A stretch of DNA of 64,000 bases from Bactericera cockerelli (Eukaryota; Arthropoda; Insecta; Hemiptera; Triozidae). The notes beneath the pieces were generated by a model that did no database searches, had not been told where the DNA came from, and saw only the letters and a program-made list of their open reading frames with translations. Location: the NCBI GenBank assembly GCA_024516035.1, contig CM044958.1, positions 8,514,771 to 8,578,770 of the forward strand, read 5' to 3'. Made by a program: the position numbers and the translations under genes. Positions 43,201-55,264 of the stretch are shown here, in pieces; positions within the stretch are counted from its first letter, which is position 1, and each line of letters begins with the position of its first letter.

Positions 43201-43460
43201 AAGTTCCTATGTGCTGGATCCAATATTTAGAACCATTGCACCCAGAACTTTTTGATGTTTGGACTAGGTTTGCCTTCAGTTGTACTATACTTGATATATT
43301 TTTTTTTTTTTTTTTCTTACCAATACAAAGTAGGAATCAATAATATTGTCAAAAAGAAAGGTCGATTTGATATTGTAAATTACAGTGAAATGATGTATTA
43401 TAGGACTATGAAACAATTCAGACAGTCAATATTACGTACAATATTAATCATACTAAATTT

Positions 43461-43468
<8 letters not shown>
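40300..43468 (+). other. AdSS 3' UTR and gene-free sequence
   Basis: No coding exon is recognised in about 3.2 kb. Possible polyadenylation signals (aataaa) lie near 42007. 41808-41836 (tcccgggttcgatcccggaa) is an isolated B-box-like piece of a tRNA-derived repeat. Composition is uniform and AT-rich, with no SINE over 40300-41700. Confidence 0.5.
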
Positions 43469-43469
<1 letters not shown>

Positions 43470-43492
<23 letters not shown>

Positions 43493-43734
43493 GGTGGGGT
43501 TTAACGTCGCTTTCAACTGCCATGGTCATATCACGACGGGGGTTTTACCCTCCATTCGCAGGAAACTCACAAACCTGCTACTCACATTGACCTCACCCAG
43601 CCTGAGTGGGGCCGGAAAAGCCAGCGTCACGAGAATTTGAATGGTCACCCATCCAAGTCTTAACCTCGCTGGATGTCGTTTAACTTCGGTGTTCTGAAGG
43701 GAACCGGTGTATTCAACATGCCATCGACGCTGGC
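43470..43734 (-). repeat. 5S rRNA-derived SINE, minus orientation, full length
   Basis: The 5S-like part is 43619-43734 (complement of gccagcgtcgatggcatgtt, ccgaagttaaacgacatcca and cttggatgggtgaccattca). The body follows with caggctgggtgaggtcaatg on the - strand, and the tail is the T-run at 43470-43491. Close to the copy at 11479. Confidence 0.88.
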
Positions 43735-46059
43735 TTCACATTATTTTTTTAATATAACTCGTATTGAAAATAATGTAGTTCGACATTTTTGTATAATTTG
43801 AAACTTTAAAAGGCTTAATTGAAACTTTTCCTTTACGTCCATGATTTACCCTCCATTCACTGGAAACTTACAAAACCAGCTACCTACCCACCTTAACCTC
43901 ACCCAGCCTGGGTTGGACCGGGAATAGCTCAGACATCCAAGTCCATTTCGCTGGACTTTGCTCAGTGAAGGAACGAGAACTGGTGTTATAACCTGCCATC
44001 AACGAACCTTTAGATCCTAGAGAAGAGATTTCTCATGAGCTAAACTAAATTTCGAAATATTATTTCGTAATATTTTAATAAATTACGAAAGCTCGTTAAA
44101 GCTCATAATATGCGATAATACTCGTACTTAATACCCCACTTGAGCATTGCGAATTTGTGCATGTATTTTGCTCATAAAAATAGCATGTATGTTAAAATAA
44201 ATATTCCAGCCATGATATCTTTGTTTGTAATATTTCAAAATAAAACGGAATAAGTTCATTCGTTCAGTTTTATGTACGCAATATTTTCTCCTTATTATGC
44301 GAAAAGTACTTTAGAAATATTACTTTGCTAGCACTTCTCTTCAGTCCTCCTACACTACCTCATTAAAATATTTTTGTAGCATCTTGCTCCTTCAGAAATT
44401 CCTTTTTCTGCTCTTATGAAGTTAGTATTTTCCTACATATCACCTGATTGCTTGAAGGCTGATACTTGACTTTCGAAAATTGAACGATTTATTTGAGCAT
44501 GAACTTTGGTTTGATAGGGTTGCTTGTTTATAGTTTTATAAAATGTCTATCAAAAGTTTCTCTGTAAGATTGCAGTGACCGTTTCAAATCAATCCATAGT
44601 CATCGTAGAACTGCACGTTCTGCTGGCTATTCCCGGCCATGCTCTGGCTGTTCGACGGTAATTTGAGCAGCTGGCTTGTTTGCCCATTAGATGGTGGGTA
44701 AAATTATCGTCGTTATACTATGACCAATGACCATGTAGCTGAAAGTGACATGAAACTCAAATAAATAACACTTGTTTCTATGTTCACGTTAGTTAGTTGT
44801 CACTGAAGTTTAGCAACGTTCAGCAGTGTGGATAGGACTTTTGGGTGACTATTTAAATTAGAACAACTTGTAACGGGGGTCTTTCTAGTGGGATGGGCTC
44901 AGAATGAGTTGAGAATATAACCCCTGTTCCGAATGAACTTCGTTGTTAACCTATTAAAGAGACTAAGAAGAAACGAGTCCACTCAACATAGGTGTGAAAT
45001 GCAACAACCCGAAAGCTCTGAAGAGTGCGGGTATACCCCGCACTATCTCCTGCAACTTAGTAACTTTTCAGCGCTTAAGTTTAGAAATAACAGTGGAAGT
45101 AAAAATAAAAAAAAAGTGTTGCTCTAGTTTAACCTTTAACGAGTTTCCTCTATAATCCCTTCTTCCCTTAATTATGTGCAAAAATTTTTGAAAACTTAAA
45201 ACAGTAAAATGTCTTGCTTATCACAGTGTAGCTTTAACGATGATTTTTTTCCATTCAAGAAGATGCTTTACCCTCCATTAATTGAAAACTCAAACCAACA
45301 ACCGATGTTAACCTCACCCAACCTAAGTTGGGCCGATAACAGCCCGCATTACGAGAGTTCGAACTTGGTTTTGTGGCGAATTATCAGGAAACGGCTGAGT
45401 ATTTTGAAAATATGTAATATTTTTGATGAAGAGTGATCAAACTGAAACAAAACTATCAAACAATCTCGCGAGATTGAACATGGTGCGGATTGCCATTCCT
45501 ACGACTTGGGAAAGGGTTAATTCCGTGAATTCGGCAGCAATGTCGACTATTTAGAGCAAAGTTCTCTAATTATTTTTATTTTCGCAAGCTCAAAAAATAA
45601 CATTAATATTAATTAGCATATGTAGAGGGGGATATGCATGGCGAACGCTCAATGTTGCAAACTTTAGGATGAGTGGAAAAGTTTGGAATTTGGAAGTTAT
45701 TTTTAGCTACCTCCATAAAAAAGCGTTGCATTTTAAATTATTCGTGTAACATTACACAGACACTGTATTACATCAAAGATATGAGAGGCGTCCTGGACAT
45801 TCTTTGGGTGTCCCGTGGGTCAAAAACAGCCATCCATGCTTCCATAAATTTTATTTAATTAGATACCAACTCAAATAATGAATGAATGTCTTACCACATC
45901 ACACTGTGTTTTTATCACAATCACCTTAGTACTTTTTGGTCCAACCCAAGAGTCTTGTTTGTTCAGAGCTCAAAGTTTGCTCGTTAAATAAAGTGATCTA
46001 AATTTTGACTAACATCTGTTAACACTTAACTTGTGAAAAAGAAATAATAATAATAATAT
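43735..46059. repeat. Gene-free region with decayed 5S-SINEs
   Basis: Fragments at 43840-44010 (minus), 44620-44765 (plus; gatggtgggtaaaattatcg) and 45255-45370 (minus; taacctcacccaacctaagt). The rest is AT-rich with no coding signal. Confidence 0.55.
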
Positions 46060-46177
46060 CGCCTTATTTATACTGCCCGATTAAGACTATCACCTAAGTC
46101 CTATGTCCCGGCTGGATTTCGAACCCGTGACCTCTGAATTACTAGACCGCCGCCTTTACCACTGAGCTACCGGGACA
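46060..46177 (-). repeat. T1 tRNA-like SINE, minus orientation
   Basis: On the - strand: tgtcccggtagctcagtggt, aaaggcggcggtctagtaat, B-box-like gggttcgaaatcc and tail attaagtcccattat-like sequence to tataaataaggcgata. Confidence 0.85.
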
Positions 46178-47254
46178 GACAGGAAGAAAGAGACGAATAC
46201 CTTTACAACATGTCCTACGAAATTTTAATCCACTTTTTTAGCTACCTGTTTCAATTAAGAACACCTTTGCATTATTTCCACCGCAATTACCATCATCCCG
46301 ACCTTTCTATAACGTAATATTCCCGGGACATGCTGTAAAAAAGGACGCAAATTTAGATTTAATCCTTTCATACGAACAAGGTATTTCCCTTTTATGCAGG
46401 CTGAAATATGTTCAAGACCACAACCCTCTTACCTCGCCCATCTTTACCTCCGCTCAGTTCTTTCTATTTACATCTGAGTTCTATTGGTTTTTGTCATATT
46501 TGGAATATTTTTTCCTTCTCTGTCCCTTTTTATACCTAGATAGTGAAACATTTATGAGGGATTTCGTATTATGCTGGCGAGTATCTTTTGAATTTCCTTC
46601 CCTTCTTGAGTTCTGTAAACAGTTTTCAGTATCAAATATGACAGAGTCTTGCAATTTGCTGGTGTGGTAATCTCTCAGTGGAAGTGGGAAATCTTGTCAA
46701 CTGTTTCAACAGTAGAGAAGTTTCTCCTGGTGAAACAATTTAAGCTATAACCTCACCCAGTCTGAGTGAGGTCGGGAATAGAATGGTTCAAATTTGAAGG
46801 GTCAGACATCCAAGTCTTTAATGGGAGTTGAAATAATTAGCTAGTGAGGTTTTTTTTTTTGTTGTTGTTGATGTATGATAGAATAGAATAGAATAGAATA
46901 GAATACCTTGTTTATACTGCCGAGGTAAGACTGAAAAGTCCCTTTACTCCAGCAGTCAAACAGTATGATGTGATTAAAATTTCAAATGGGGGATAACTTT
47001 GTCTTATTCTCCCACAGTATCACTGAAAATAAAAGATTTTTAAGAATAGACTGAATAGATTAATATTGTTTACAAGTACAATATTTAGGTACTGTGTTTT
47101 TATATACCTACTACATAGTACTACTACCTATCTAAACATTGATTTTTAACTGTCTGAAAAGAGATGTTAGATCAATTATTAGGGTAAAAAGGTGATGTAG
47201 GTAAAACATAATTATGGAAGCACTACGAGGGTATTATTATGGTGGTTATAAAAA
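46178..47254. repeat. Gene-free region with repeat fragments
   Basis: 46735-46830 is a decayed 5S-SINE tail in - orientation. 46872-46901 is an (AGAAT)n tract at the start of a T1-like tail in - orientation (gaataccttgtttatactgc). Nothing else. Confidence 0.5.
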
Positions 47255-47327
47255 TGTCACGTCTGGGTTTCGAACTTGAGACATCTTAATCACGAGACAG
47301 ACGCCGTGCTGAGCTACTGGGGCAGAT
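47255..47327 (-). repeat. T1-like SINE head, decayed
   Basis: On the - strand: gccccagtagctcagcacgg, cgtctgtctcgtgattaaga and B-box-like agttcgaaaccc. It pairs with the tail material upstream (46900-47000). Confidence 0.65.
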
Positions 47328-48477
47328 ATTAGGATTCAAATTTCAGACATTTTACTCTTTTTCAGTAATCTCTATCGTCCACTAGTAATTGGATCTTTTG
47401 AATGGAACGAAGCATACCAGGGATGCTTTTCTCAGGTATTGTAAATGGTCATAATATATTACTATCCTATTTATTATCCATCATGTTTGATGGATGATCA
47501 AGATTGATTGAAGGTGCATGGGCTTCTTGGGTAGATTTCGATAAATCATATTTATTTTCATACCTACCTGAATTGAACGTTTTATTACGCGACAAAACAT
47601 TTTTCTAACTATACAATGGGTGCCTATACTACCTAACGTGTTCTTTTTTAAACTTTAATAACGTCACTTAACTGGATAATCATAACATGACGGAGGTTTT
47701 ATCCTCTATTCACTGGAAAGTCACAAACCAGCTCCTCAATAATTTAACCTCACCCAGCCTGATTAGTGCAGGGAATAGCCAGCATCACGAGGGTGGTTCG
47801 AATCTGCTCATTTTTTCCCACTTTTCCTAGACTTATAAAAACATCCTTCAATCTAAGTGTAACTAATACCCTTGACTTGAAATAATTTAGAGGTGCCTAC
47901 CACCTGTAATATTTTTTCTGACGTATTTTTGAGTTACTATAATTATGTATGTATCCACCTAAATCATTATTATTATGGAATGCTTTATTAGATACAAAGA
48001 CATACCTATATATGCATAGTACAAATAATTATTATATAAAAGATAAAAGAAATGGAAACAATAAAATTTCAATAAATACATAATGTCCTAACTAAAGGTC
48101 GGTGTTATTGCCTATGGCAATTTCTTCCACCCATCCCTAGAGAATTCATAATCCGCGGAAAAGATTTTTTTTATAATGGAAGGAATCTCCACTTGGAACT
48201 TTTTAATTATTGAGCGCAGAAGAGCTCATTCCCTACAAGTCAAAAACTTTGTTTGACTCCCAAACTCAGAACAATTTGAATTGAAAATACCTTATGTACC
48301 TATACTGTCAGCTACGACTAGAAAGTTCAATTATTAAAAGACTCCCGCCAGACAAAAGATATACGACAATTGCTGGGATTAAGCAAAACTGAAACTCAGG
48401 GGCAGGCTTAGGTAAAGTAAAGCTAAGCGTTTATTTTTTGTAGAAAACGCAGTGGGTATAACAATAGTCAAAAAGCC
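47328..48477. repeat. Gene-free region with 5S-SINE and RT-tail copies
   Basis: 47660-47810 is a 5S-SINE body in - orientation (aacctcacccagcctgatta). 47965-48142 is an RT-tail in - orientation (gtcggtgttattgcctatgg). No gene. Confidence 0.65.
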
Positions 48478-48690
48478 AGTGTCGAGGGCGCATTGAATGT
48501 ACCTTCTCGTAGGATCACCGAAGTTAAGGTAACGTCCAGCGAGGTGAATAATTCGTAATACTGGCATTTCGGACCAACGCAGGCTGGTTGAAGTTAATAA
48601 GGGTAGCAGGTTTGTTAGTTTCCTGCGACTAGAAAGTAACACCCCCAAAGTGATATGACCATGCAGTTGAAAAAATAGTTAAAAATAAAT
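48478..48690 (+). repeat. 5S-SINE, diverged copy
   Basis: gccagtgtcgagggcgcatt, ccgaagttaaggtaacgtcc, then the body (cgcaggctggttgaagttaa, gtagcaggtttgttagtttc). Confidence 0.75.
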
Positions 48691-49257
48691 CAGAAGAATA
48701 AATCGGTAAGTCTACTCTGTAGATATTGTAGATACTCCGGAATTCTTTAAAAGTAGGTATAAGCTTTTTAGATGTGACTTTCCATAGTCCTACCTACCTG
48801 TATACTCTGAATTAAGTAGTTGAAGAAAAAAAAAAAAAAAAAAAAATCGTTGAAAACGAGGTCAAGTTCTACTGTTTTATCAAAAAGTTTTATCCTAGGG
48901 AAATTTCAGTTTAGTTAGTTTTTTTATTTGTTACTAAACATAAAACATTTCATCGAAAAATACAATAGGTTCATACAATTAGTGATATCTTCGCCGTATA
49001 TAAGCCATGAGTTTACCTTTTTGTGTTTAACATCGCTTTCAACTGCATGGTGATTCATTCGCTGGAAACTCACAAAATAGCTACTCAAATTAACCTCACC
49101 CAGCCTGAGTAATGCCGGGCATAAGCAGAATCACGAGGTTTCGAACCTGAATGGTCCCCCAAGATCTATGCGTTCACACTGTTCACAGCCATTTTCATTT
49201 CTGATACCGTAAATCGTATAATCGAGCCTCATTGAACAGACTGAATAATTATATTAC
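48691..49257. repeat. AT-rich with a 5S-SINE tail fragment
   Basis: A-run at 48826-48846. 49025-49175 is a 5S-SINE body in - orientation (taacctcacccagcctgagt). Confidence 0.55.
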
Positions 49258-49400
49258 TCTAATCTTGATCGATAAGACGGTGGACTTGTACCCTGGAGGT
49301 CGCTGGTTCAAGTCCCAAGTTCAGCAAAGATTTAGTAAAGCGAGTCTGAGTAGTTGTGACGTAACGAAAGTGATTAACTCAAATATGATAACCTATTTTT
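49258..49400 (+). repeat. T3 tRNA-like SINE
   Basis: cttgatcgataagacggtgg, B-box ggttcaagtcc, gagtctgagtagttgtgacg and gattaactcaaatatgataacc. Confidence 0.82.
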
Positions 49401-49670
49401 TGATCACTCCAATTGTATGCCTATTTTTCCAAGCTCCTCGTGTTATGGTTCCGGCCCTGATGTAACGGGTACTTTTTAAGCTGCCTGAATTTGGAACACA
49501 AATAGTCGAGAAACTAGCCGACAGTGCGATGGAGAGAAAAACTTTGACATTATGAATATGAAAGTGGAAAGCGACAGTGGAGAAGAGGAGAGAGACATAC
49601 GGGAGAGAATGGCATCTCCCGAGCTTGGAAAGCCATGAGAGAAAGCGAGCTTGGAAGAAAGCTCTCCCCT

Positions 49671-49680
49671 GCGCATGCGC
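49671..49680. promoter_or_regulatory. NRF-1/Ewg-like palindromic site in a probable promoter
   Basis: gcgcatgcgc is the core of the conserved NRF-1 (erect wing in flies) site, usually found close to transcription starts of broadly expressed genes. The surrounding 49600-49800 stretch is rich in CpG-containing motifs (cgtgagtcgcgcgtatag, gaacgcatcgccg), unlike the flanking DNA. Confidence 0.6.
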
Positions 49681-49689
49681 CCTGTATAT

Positions 49690-49894
49690 CCACGTGAGTC
49701 GCGCGTATAGATCAATTCAGAAAAGTTTACCAGTAAACATTTAGCTTTCGAACGCATCGCCGAAAAAGGCAAAGCGAGAAAGCGAAATATTTCCTTCGGT
49801 TACTTTCGAACATTTTGTTTACAATTTTTTTGTGTTTACTTTTTCTCGAGAGGTAACTGAAAACCTCTCGATTTTCCTGTTCTCAACGTAACAG
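49690..49894 (+). other. Probable untranslated first exon of a second gene
   Basis: It ends at a textbook donor, aacgtaacag/gtaaga, and I see no ATG between the NRF-1-like site and this donor. The start is arbitrary, placed just downstream of the site. It could be the 5' UTR of the gene with exons at 54796 and 54983. The alternative is a promoter facing the other way. Confidence 0.4.
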
Positions 49895-51240
49895 GTAAGA
49901 TTTTCTGAAAATGTTAGTTTGATTTTTACTGCAATTTTGTTGTGTGTAGTCTGTCTTCAAGGGAAAGATATTTTTAGCTGCCTTTAGTCTTTCCTGTTGA
50001 AAATAGACTTGAAATTTCCTGAAATATTCTAACAAGTTTTATGGTTTGACTCATATGATGATCTTTTTTTCTTAATAACGTATCTAACGCCTAGGTTATT
50101 CAAGACGGTGGTTTTACCCACTATTCGCTGTGAGCTCGTAAACTAGCCACTCAAATCAACCTCACCCAGCCTTGATTAGGCTTCGAATATCTATAATCTT
50201 TAAAAAAATTTAGTTAATCATTATTTTTTCTACAGAAGAACATTGTGTGTATTGCTGAAGTAGTTAATTTTGTCACTAGTCACCATCATTGTTCTAATCA
50301 AAGTATGTCTACTTGTCTACATATCTTGTTTAGTGACCACGTGAATTAATCTTCATAATTACTTAGCACGACCATAATATACTCATTTATCTTGATGAAT
50401 GGTTAATGAATCGAAACATGACTTCTTATTCTTAATCAAAATTATTGCAGGTCAGAGAAATTTCTTCCGAAATTATTGAGAAAAGAAGTGATATCATGAG
50501 TAATAAACGCCTGAATATGCTCTTGTTTCATTGCTCTGAAATTATTAAGTTCGTAAACTCTCATCAAAAACATTATAAAAAGAAATAAAATTTAAGAAAC
50601 AACTCATTCGTTCTTTTTGCTACCTTCCTTTTTTTATTTATCCATTTTATCTGACTACCACAAACCGAGTACGCCTCTAAGAAAAAACAGTATAGACAGG
50701 TAATTATTAGCTGTAAAATCGAGGAAACAAAATATAAATTTATTTGGTGATAAAAAAAAGTAAATGGACAAAAGAGTATAAAATGGTAGCATTTGCCATT
50801 AAAGCTCTATGAAGGAGGCATTGCCATAAAACCTGTTAGGACATGCCTCCCGTTGGATTTAGGATTTCTATTCCCAGTTCACACCTGTATATAAAATCCC
50901 CCAAAAAATACCTGTTTGCGATATAAAAATTCCCCGCCAAGTCTGGAAATACTGCTTATTATCGTGCAAAGGCCAAAAACTTCCTGAAACCATGTTGGGC
51001 CCCAATGGTAAATAAGTTTGAAACTTTGAATAAACAAATTAGAGACAAGTAGGTAATATACAGTATTTCTAAGAAGGTGGCCTCCCCCTTGTAACTTTTG
51101 AACGCGATAGAATTTTCAATGTGAGCTCTAGAAAAATATAGTCTTCCATTTAAAATTCGCAAAAAAATTGAAAAAATATGGCCATAAAACCAATCGGAAG
51201 GGCCAGGCCGCAAAAAAAGTTTGACCACAAGACGGGTCAT
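49895..51240. other. Gene-free region
   Basis: 50095-50185 is a 5S-SINE body in - orientation. No coding exon is recognised in the rest. Confidence 0.5.
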
Positions 51241-51261
51241 AGGGCACTCCTATTCTTTTTA

Positions 51262-51492
51262 TTTATTTTTAATTTGGGTATAACATCGCTTTCAACTGCA
51301 TAATCATACCACGACGGAAGCTACCTTTCATTCGCAGGTAACTCACAAATATGCTACACACATTAACCTAATACAGACTGTGTTGGTCCGAAATGCCAGC
51401 ATCACGAATTCTATACCTCGCTGGACGTTGCTTAACTTCGGTGGTTCCAACTAGAACCGCTGCATTCAACGCGCCATCGACAATGGTTTCCT
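51262..51492 (-). repeat. 5S-SINE, minus orientation, diverged
   Basis: Complement of tgtcgatggcgcgttgaatg and ccgaagttaagcaacgtcca at the right, body to the left (acgacggaagctacctttca). Confidence 0.75.
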
Positions 51493-51644
51493 ATTCGTAG
51501 AACTTTGCAGAATTGAAATATTCCATTGCACTGTCCTTTTGCACCATTTAATGCTCGTAAAAAGACTCTGAGGGGTTTTTTTTTCTTCTATTTTATGTTT
51601 TTTTTTCTATCTTATATCTCTCACATTATTTTAGTTAGGCTTTT

Positions 51645-51890
51645 AAAAGGGTTGGGTGGAAGAGATTGCCACAGGCAATAACCCCACCCTTTAGGTAGGA
51701 CATTTCTCTCTTTTTTTCCTTCTTGTATATTTGTTTAATCTTTTTGTTTTTCTTTATATTTCATTGTGTTCTACTGTATATATTTTTTGTTCTAGGTACC
51801 TAATAAAGCTTAAAAAAAAAAATGGTAGAAAATGCTCTGAGCAATAACTTCGCCTGGTGGTTACCTTACACTAAAGAGTATTATTATTGC
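51645..51890 (+). repeat. RT-tail element followed by a T2 tail
   Basis: gttgggtggaagagattgcc, acaggcaataaccccaccct, tacctaataaagctt and an A-run to 51821, then the T2 end (tagaaaatgctctgagcaat, ctggtggttaccttacacta). Confidence 0.75.
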
Positions 51891-52357
51891 ATTCAAAATA
51901 TATGAGGGGGTGGCCGCTAGCCTCCTATTCAGAATCATACCTACTTACTAGACTCGAACCCTAATCTTAGTTTTAAAAGTAGATACAACAACAATCAGCA
52001 TGCGACTGTGACGTTTCATTTCGAATATTCCAGAGATTGTCTTTTTCATTTATTTTCAACCATTTCATACCGCCACAAAAAGCGGAATGAAAATCCCTCC
52101 ATTGTTGTAGAAAGAAAAGAATAACCGACTTTTTTTACGAGTAAACCGGCATTAAAAAGCGTTATTTATAAACTTGGGACGCTGTCTGAAAAGTAAAATG
52201 AAATTAAAATAAATGTGCATAAAAATAGAAAGTACTTACTAAAGATTATTTTCGTGTCAGCGACTCGGGCAGATTTTCAATCTCACCCTAAACAAATTTT
52301 CTACTTTGCATGAGACGGCAACGCACAGTTAAAATTTTTTTTTTACTTATATATAAA
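51891..52357. other. Unassigned
   Basis: No recognised coding or repeat feature. Confidence 0.4.
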
Positions 52358-52603
52358 ACTAGCGGGCTGTCGCCCGCTTTGCGGGCCGAGGCATGGCCGT
52401 GAAAGCAAAAAATCCTTTTTCGCCAATGGCAGGTGTTCTAGTGGGAATTTCGAAAAAATCCCGTCTTATTGCACATCTAGACTATAAGACAAAGCTACTT
52501 ACCAAATCTCAGCTTCCTAGGACTTACGGTTTGGGCTGTAGAGCGAAGATCAGTCAGTGAGTGGTCAGTCAGTCAGTGACTTTGACATTTATATATTAAG
52601 ATT
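52358..52603 (+). repeat. Short interspersed element, 'gcgggctgtcgcccgctttg' type
   Basis: Longer version of the element at 17787-17977, with the same head, ggcatggccgtgaaagcaaa, gcctagactataagacaaag-like middle, gtcagtcagtcagtgacttt and tatatattaagat end. The 17787 copy lacks about 50 internal bases. Confidence 0.75.
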
Positions 52604-52948
52604 ATATTTTATTTTGTTCATATTCTATTCAAGTAAAGTCACACAAAGTTTTTGACTTTGGCAATCCAGAGAGAACACTTGCTACGTTACCTCTCTGGAT
52701 TGCTAGAGACAATCTTTGTGTGAAAAATATGCCCGCTCTCATGTCTCCTGTCACTCGGGCTAAATGGAATGTTAAATGGAAAAGCAAAATGGTAATAATA
52801 AAAATTTACCTAAAGAAATTTGTGACATTAATCTTTGGGGTTTATTTAAAAAGAATGAAGAAATCTCTAAAAAGGTTACAAGATTTACCTGACAATCACT
52901 AGTTAGTTTAGTTATCATAATTGGGTTAATCACTTTCATGATGTTACA

Positions 52949-53079
52949 CTGCAAACTATCCTCTAACTTGGCCAGTTTCGCTCCCTGTGATGGTTCTACT
53001 GTCATTTTGTATACATATAATTGTAATATTCCATACAACCGATTGCATAAAACTGGCTAAGTTAGAGGATAGTTTGCAG
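52949..53079. mobile_element. Small MITE-like inverted-repeat element
   Basis: ctgcaaactatcctctaact (52949 onward) is matched in inverse at 53051-53079 over 29 bases with one mismatch, around a 73-base centre. No coding capacity. Confidence 0.75.
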
Positions 53080-53341
53080 TTAAAAACATACAAATAAGGA
53101 ACTCAGAAAACGGGGTTTAATAAAAGAAATATTTAGTACCAAGAAAACTTGGCCGTAAACAAGATATCACTGCATTCATTGGCGAAAACCTTTTTGGATA
53201 GGAGTTCTGGAACTGGGCCCTTTTTTTAACGGTAGTTTTTTTGTGGGATATCATTACTTTTTGTAAATGTTTCGTTTCACAAACATGCACAGCTCAGCAC
53301 ATGCAGTTTCATTATTTTTTATGAAAAATTTCAGGATTCTT

Positions 53342-54425
53342 CAGTTTGATATGCTCCCTAAAATGACACCGTTTAACAGCAGAATTAGTGCGAAAGTGCC
53401 GGTTTTTTTTCTTTAATTCTACAATAAACTTTATTATCATGCAAAATATCAGTCGAGAAGTGCCTCATAATTTAGATCCATATTGAGTATACTTCCTCCC
53501 TCAAACAACATCGTTTAACAGGATCCTAACTACGAAAATTCCAGTTTTCAGATTTTTCCCTGTACTTTTACAATAAACCCTACCAGTATGCAAAATTTCA
53601 GCTTTGTAAGTAGTAGGAAAATGCCTCATAATTTATATGCATAATCGAGTATACGAGTATTTCCTCCCTAAAATGACACCGTTTAACAGCATGATAAGTG
53701 CGAAATTTTCGATTTTTAGATTTTTCCCTGTATTTTTACAATAAACCCGAGCACCATGCAAAATTTCATATTTGTCGGTAGTAGGGAAGTGCCTCACAAT
53801 TTATATGCATAATTGAGTATTATGAGTATACAGTTTGATATGCTCCCTAAAATGACACCGTTTAACAGCAGAATTAGTGCGAAAGTGCCGGTTTTTTTTT
53901 CTTTAATTCTACAATAAACTTTATTATCATGCAAAATATCAGTCGAGAAGTGCCTCATAATTTAGATCCATATTGAGTATACTTCCTCCCTAAAACAACA
54001 TCGTTTAACAGGATGCTAACTACGAAAATTCCAGTTTTCAGATTTTTCCCTGTACTTTTACAATAAACCCTACCAGTATGCAAAATTTCAGCTTTGTAAG
54101 TAGTAGGGAAATGCCTCATAATTTATATGCATAATCGAGTATACGAGTATTTCCTCACTAAAATGGCACCGTTTAATAGCAAGATAAGTGCGAAAGTTCC
54201 GGTTTTCAGATTTTTCCCTGTATTTTTACAATAAACCCCAGCACCATGCAAAATTTCATCTTTTTAGGTATTAGGGAATTGCTACGTGCTTTAAATCCAT
54301 AATCGATTATATATTTTCTCCCCAAAACGACACTGTTTAACAGCAAGATAAGTGCAAAAATTCGGGTTTTCAGATTTTTCCCTGTACTTTTACAATAATC
54401 GGGAAGTGCCTTATAATTTTGATGA
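53342..54425. repeat. Higher-order tandem repeat, 489-bp period
   Basis: cagtttgatatgctccctaa starts at 53342 and again at 53831. Within each 489-bp block are three diverged units of about 160 bp, each with aacaccgtttaacagca-like, tttttccctgtacttttaca and gcaaaatttca motifs. About 2.2 blocks are present. The downstream flank (54480-54560) looks like old retroelement sequence. Confidence 0.85.
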
Positions 54426-54795
54426 TCTGTCAGTCAGTATCAATATTGCAAATTTCAAAATTACATTCCTCTGAAAGTTTTTTGCATAGAGATCAATTGA
54501 ACCGAAGATATGAGGGTGTGAAAAACCGGGTGAATCGGTTCGTGTAAAGATACACTGCCGTGCTTGCTGGAACTTGGCCTGGCGCACTGCCGTTCGCTCA
54601 CATATATGTAGCTTTCTTTCTATATGAAATGCTTTCTTTTATTTTATTAAATAAAAACCGTTTATAATCAAAATATCTCAAAGATGGACGAACGTTTCCA
54701 CCTACAAAGTAAATCCATAATGTTCAATGAGATAGTATTTCAAGTTGTAGAGACTTTGATGGCATGGATATTCAGATGATGGCATGGATATTCAG

Positions 54796-54843
54796 AACTA
54801 TTACCTGCTGATGAGAGCAAAAAAGCTCGAAACAGCTGTCCAG
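54796..54843 (+). CDS. Probable short exon of a second gene
   Basis: 48 nt between acceptor tggatattcag and donor gctgtccag/gtatgt. In the frame that matches the next exon it encodes LLPADESKKARNSCP. The acceptor region is a tandem duplicate: gatggcatggatattcag occurs at 54758-54775 and 54778-54795. Supported only by splice sites and phase agreement. Confidence 0.45.
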
Positions 54844-54982
54844 GTATGTTCTGATATTCATGTACATCTAATACAACTTCTCACTTTTCTGTTTATACTG
54901 ATTTCTGTTTATTCTGATTTGATGCTGGACTGTCTTATCCCAGTCCAAGTCTACAAAACAGTAATATATGCACTGTCCGCAG

Positions 54983-55248
54983 GTCCCCCCATGGCTCTCT
55001 CCGCCATGACGTCAGAGGACCACTGCTCCATGGAGTGCATGTCAGTCCAGGACCCCCACATCAGGGGTGTCCCCCCCACCGGCACGTGGCTCTGCTGTAT
55101 GTTCTGTGGATGGCTGCGCTCCAACAAAAGCGTCCACCAAGCCTCCATCAGCATAGCTATGCTTCTGGTGATGGCGCTACTGGTGGGATCACCCGTGATC
55201 TTCCTCATCACTAGCGCCCCCGAAGATCGGTCTGGCTGTCTGCAACAG
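54983..55248 (+). CDS. Exon of an unrecognised single-span membrane protein
   Basis: Acceptor cactgtccgcag and donor ctgcaacag/gtcagt enclose 266 nt open in one frame. It reads GPPMALSAMTSEDHCSMECM, SVQDPHIRGVPPTGTWLCCM, FCGWLRSNKSVHQASISIAM, then LLVMALLVGSPVIFLITSAP and EDRSGCLQQ. ASISIAMLLVMALLVGSPVIF is a clear transmembrane helix. The Cys-rich part before it and Lys/Arg residues N-terminal to it suggest a type II or juxtamembrane arrangement (inference). High G+C and regular codon use set it apart from the surrounding DNA. I do not recognise the family. Confidence 0.75.
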
Positions 55249-55264
55249 GTCAGTCTCCATCTTT

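Noticed and set aside
49476..49772. 98-residue - strand frame over the probable promoter
   Set aside because: No family or splice support; the CpG-rich promoter-like composition explains the open frame.
54951..55211. - strand frame opposite the 54983 exon
   Set aside because: The + strand has consensus acceptor and donor, a membrane helix and matching phase; the - frame is a shadow.
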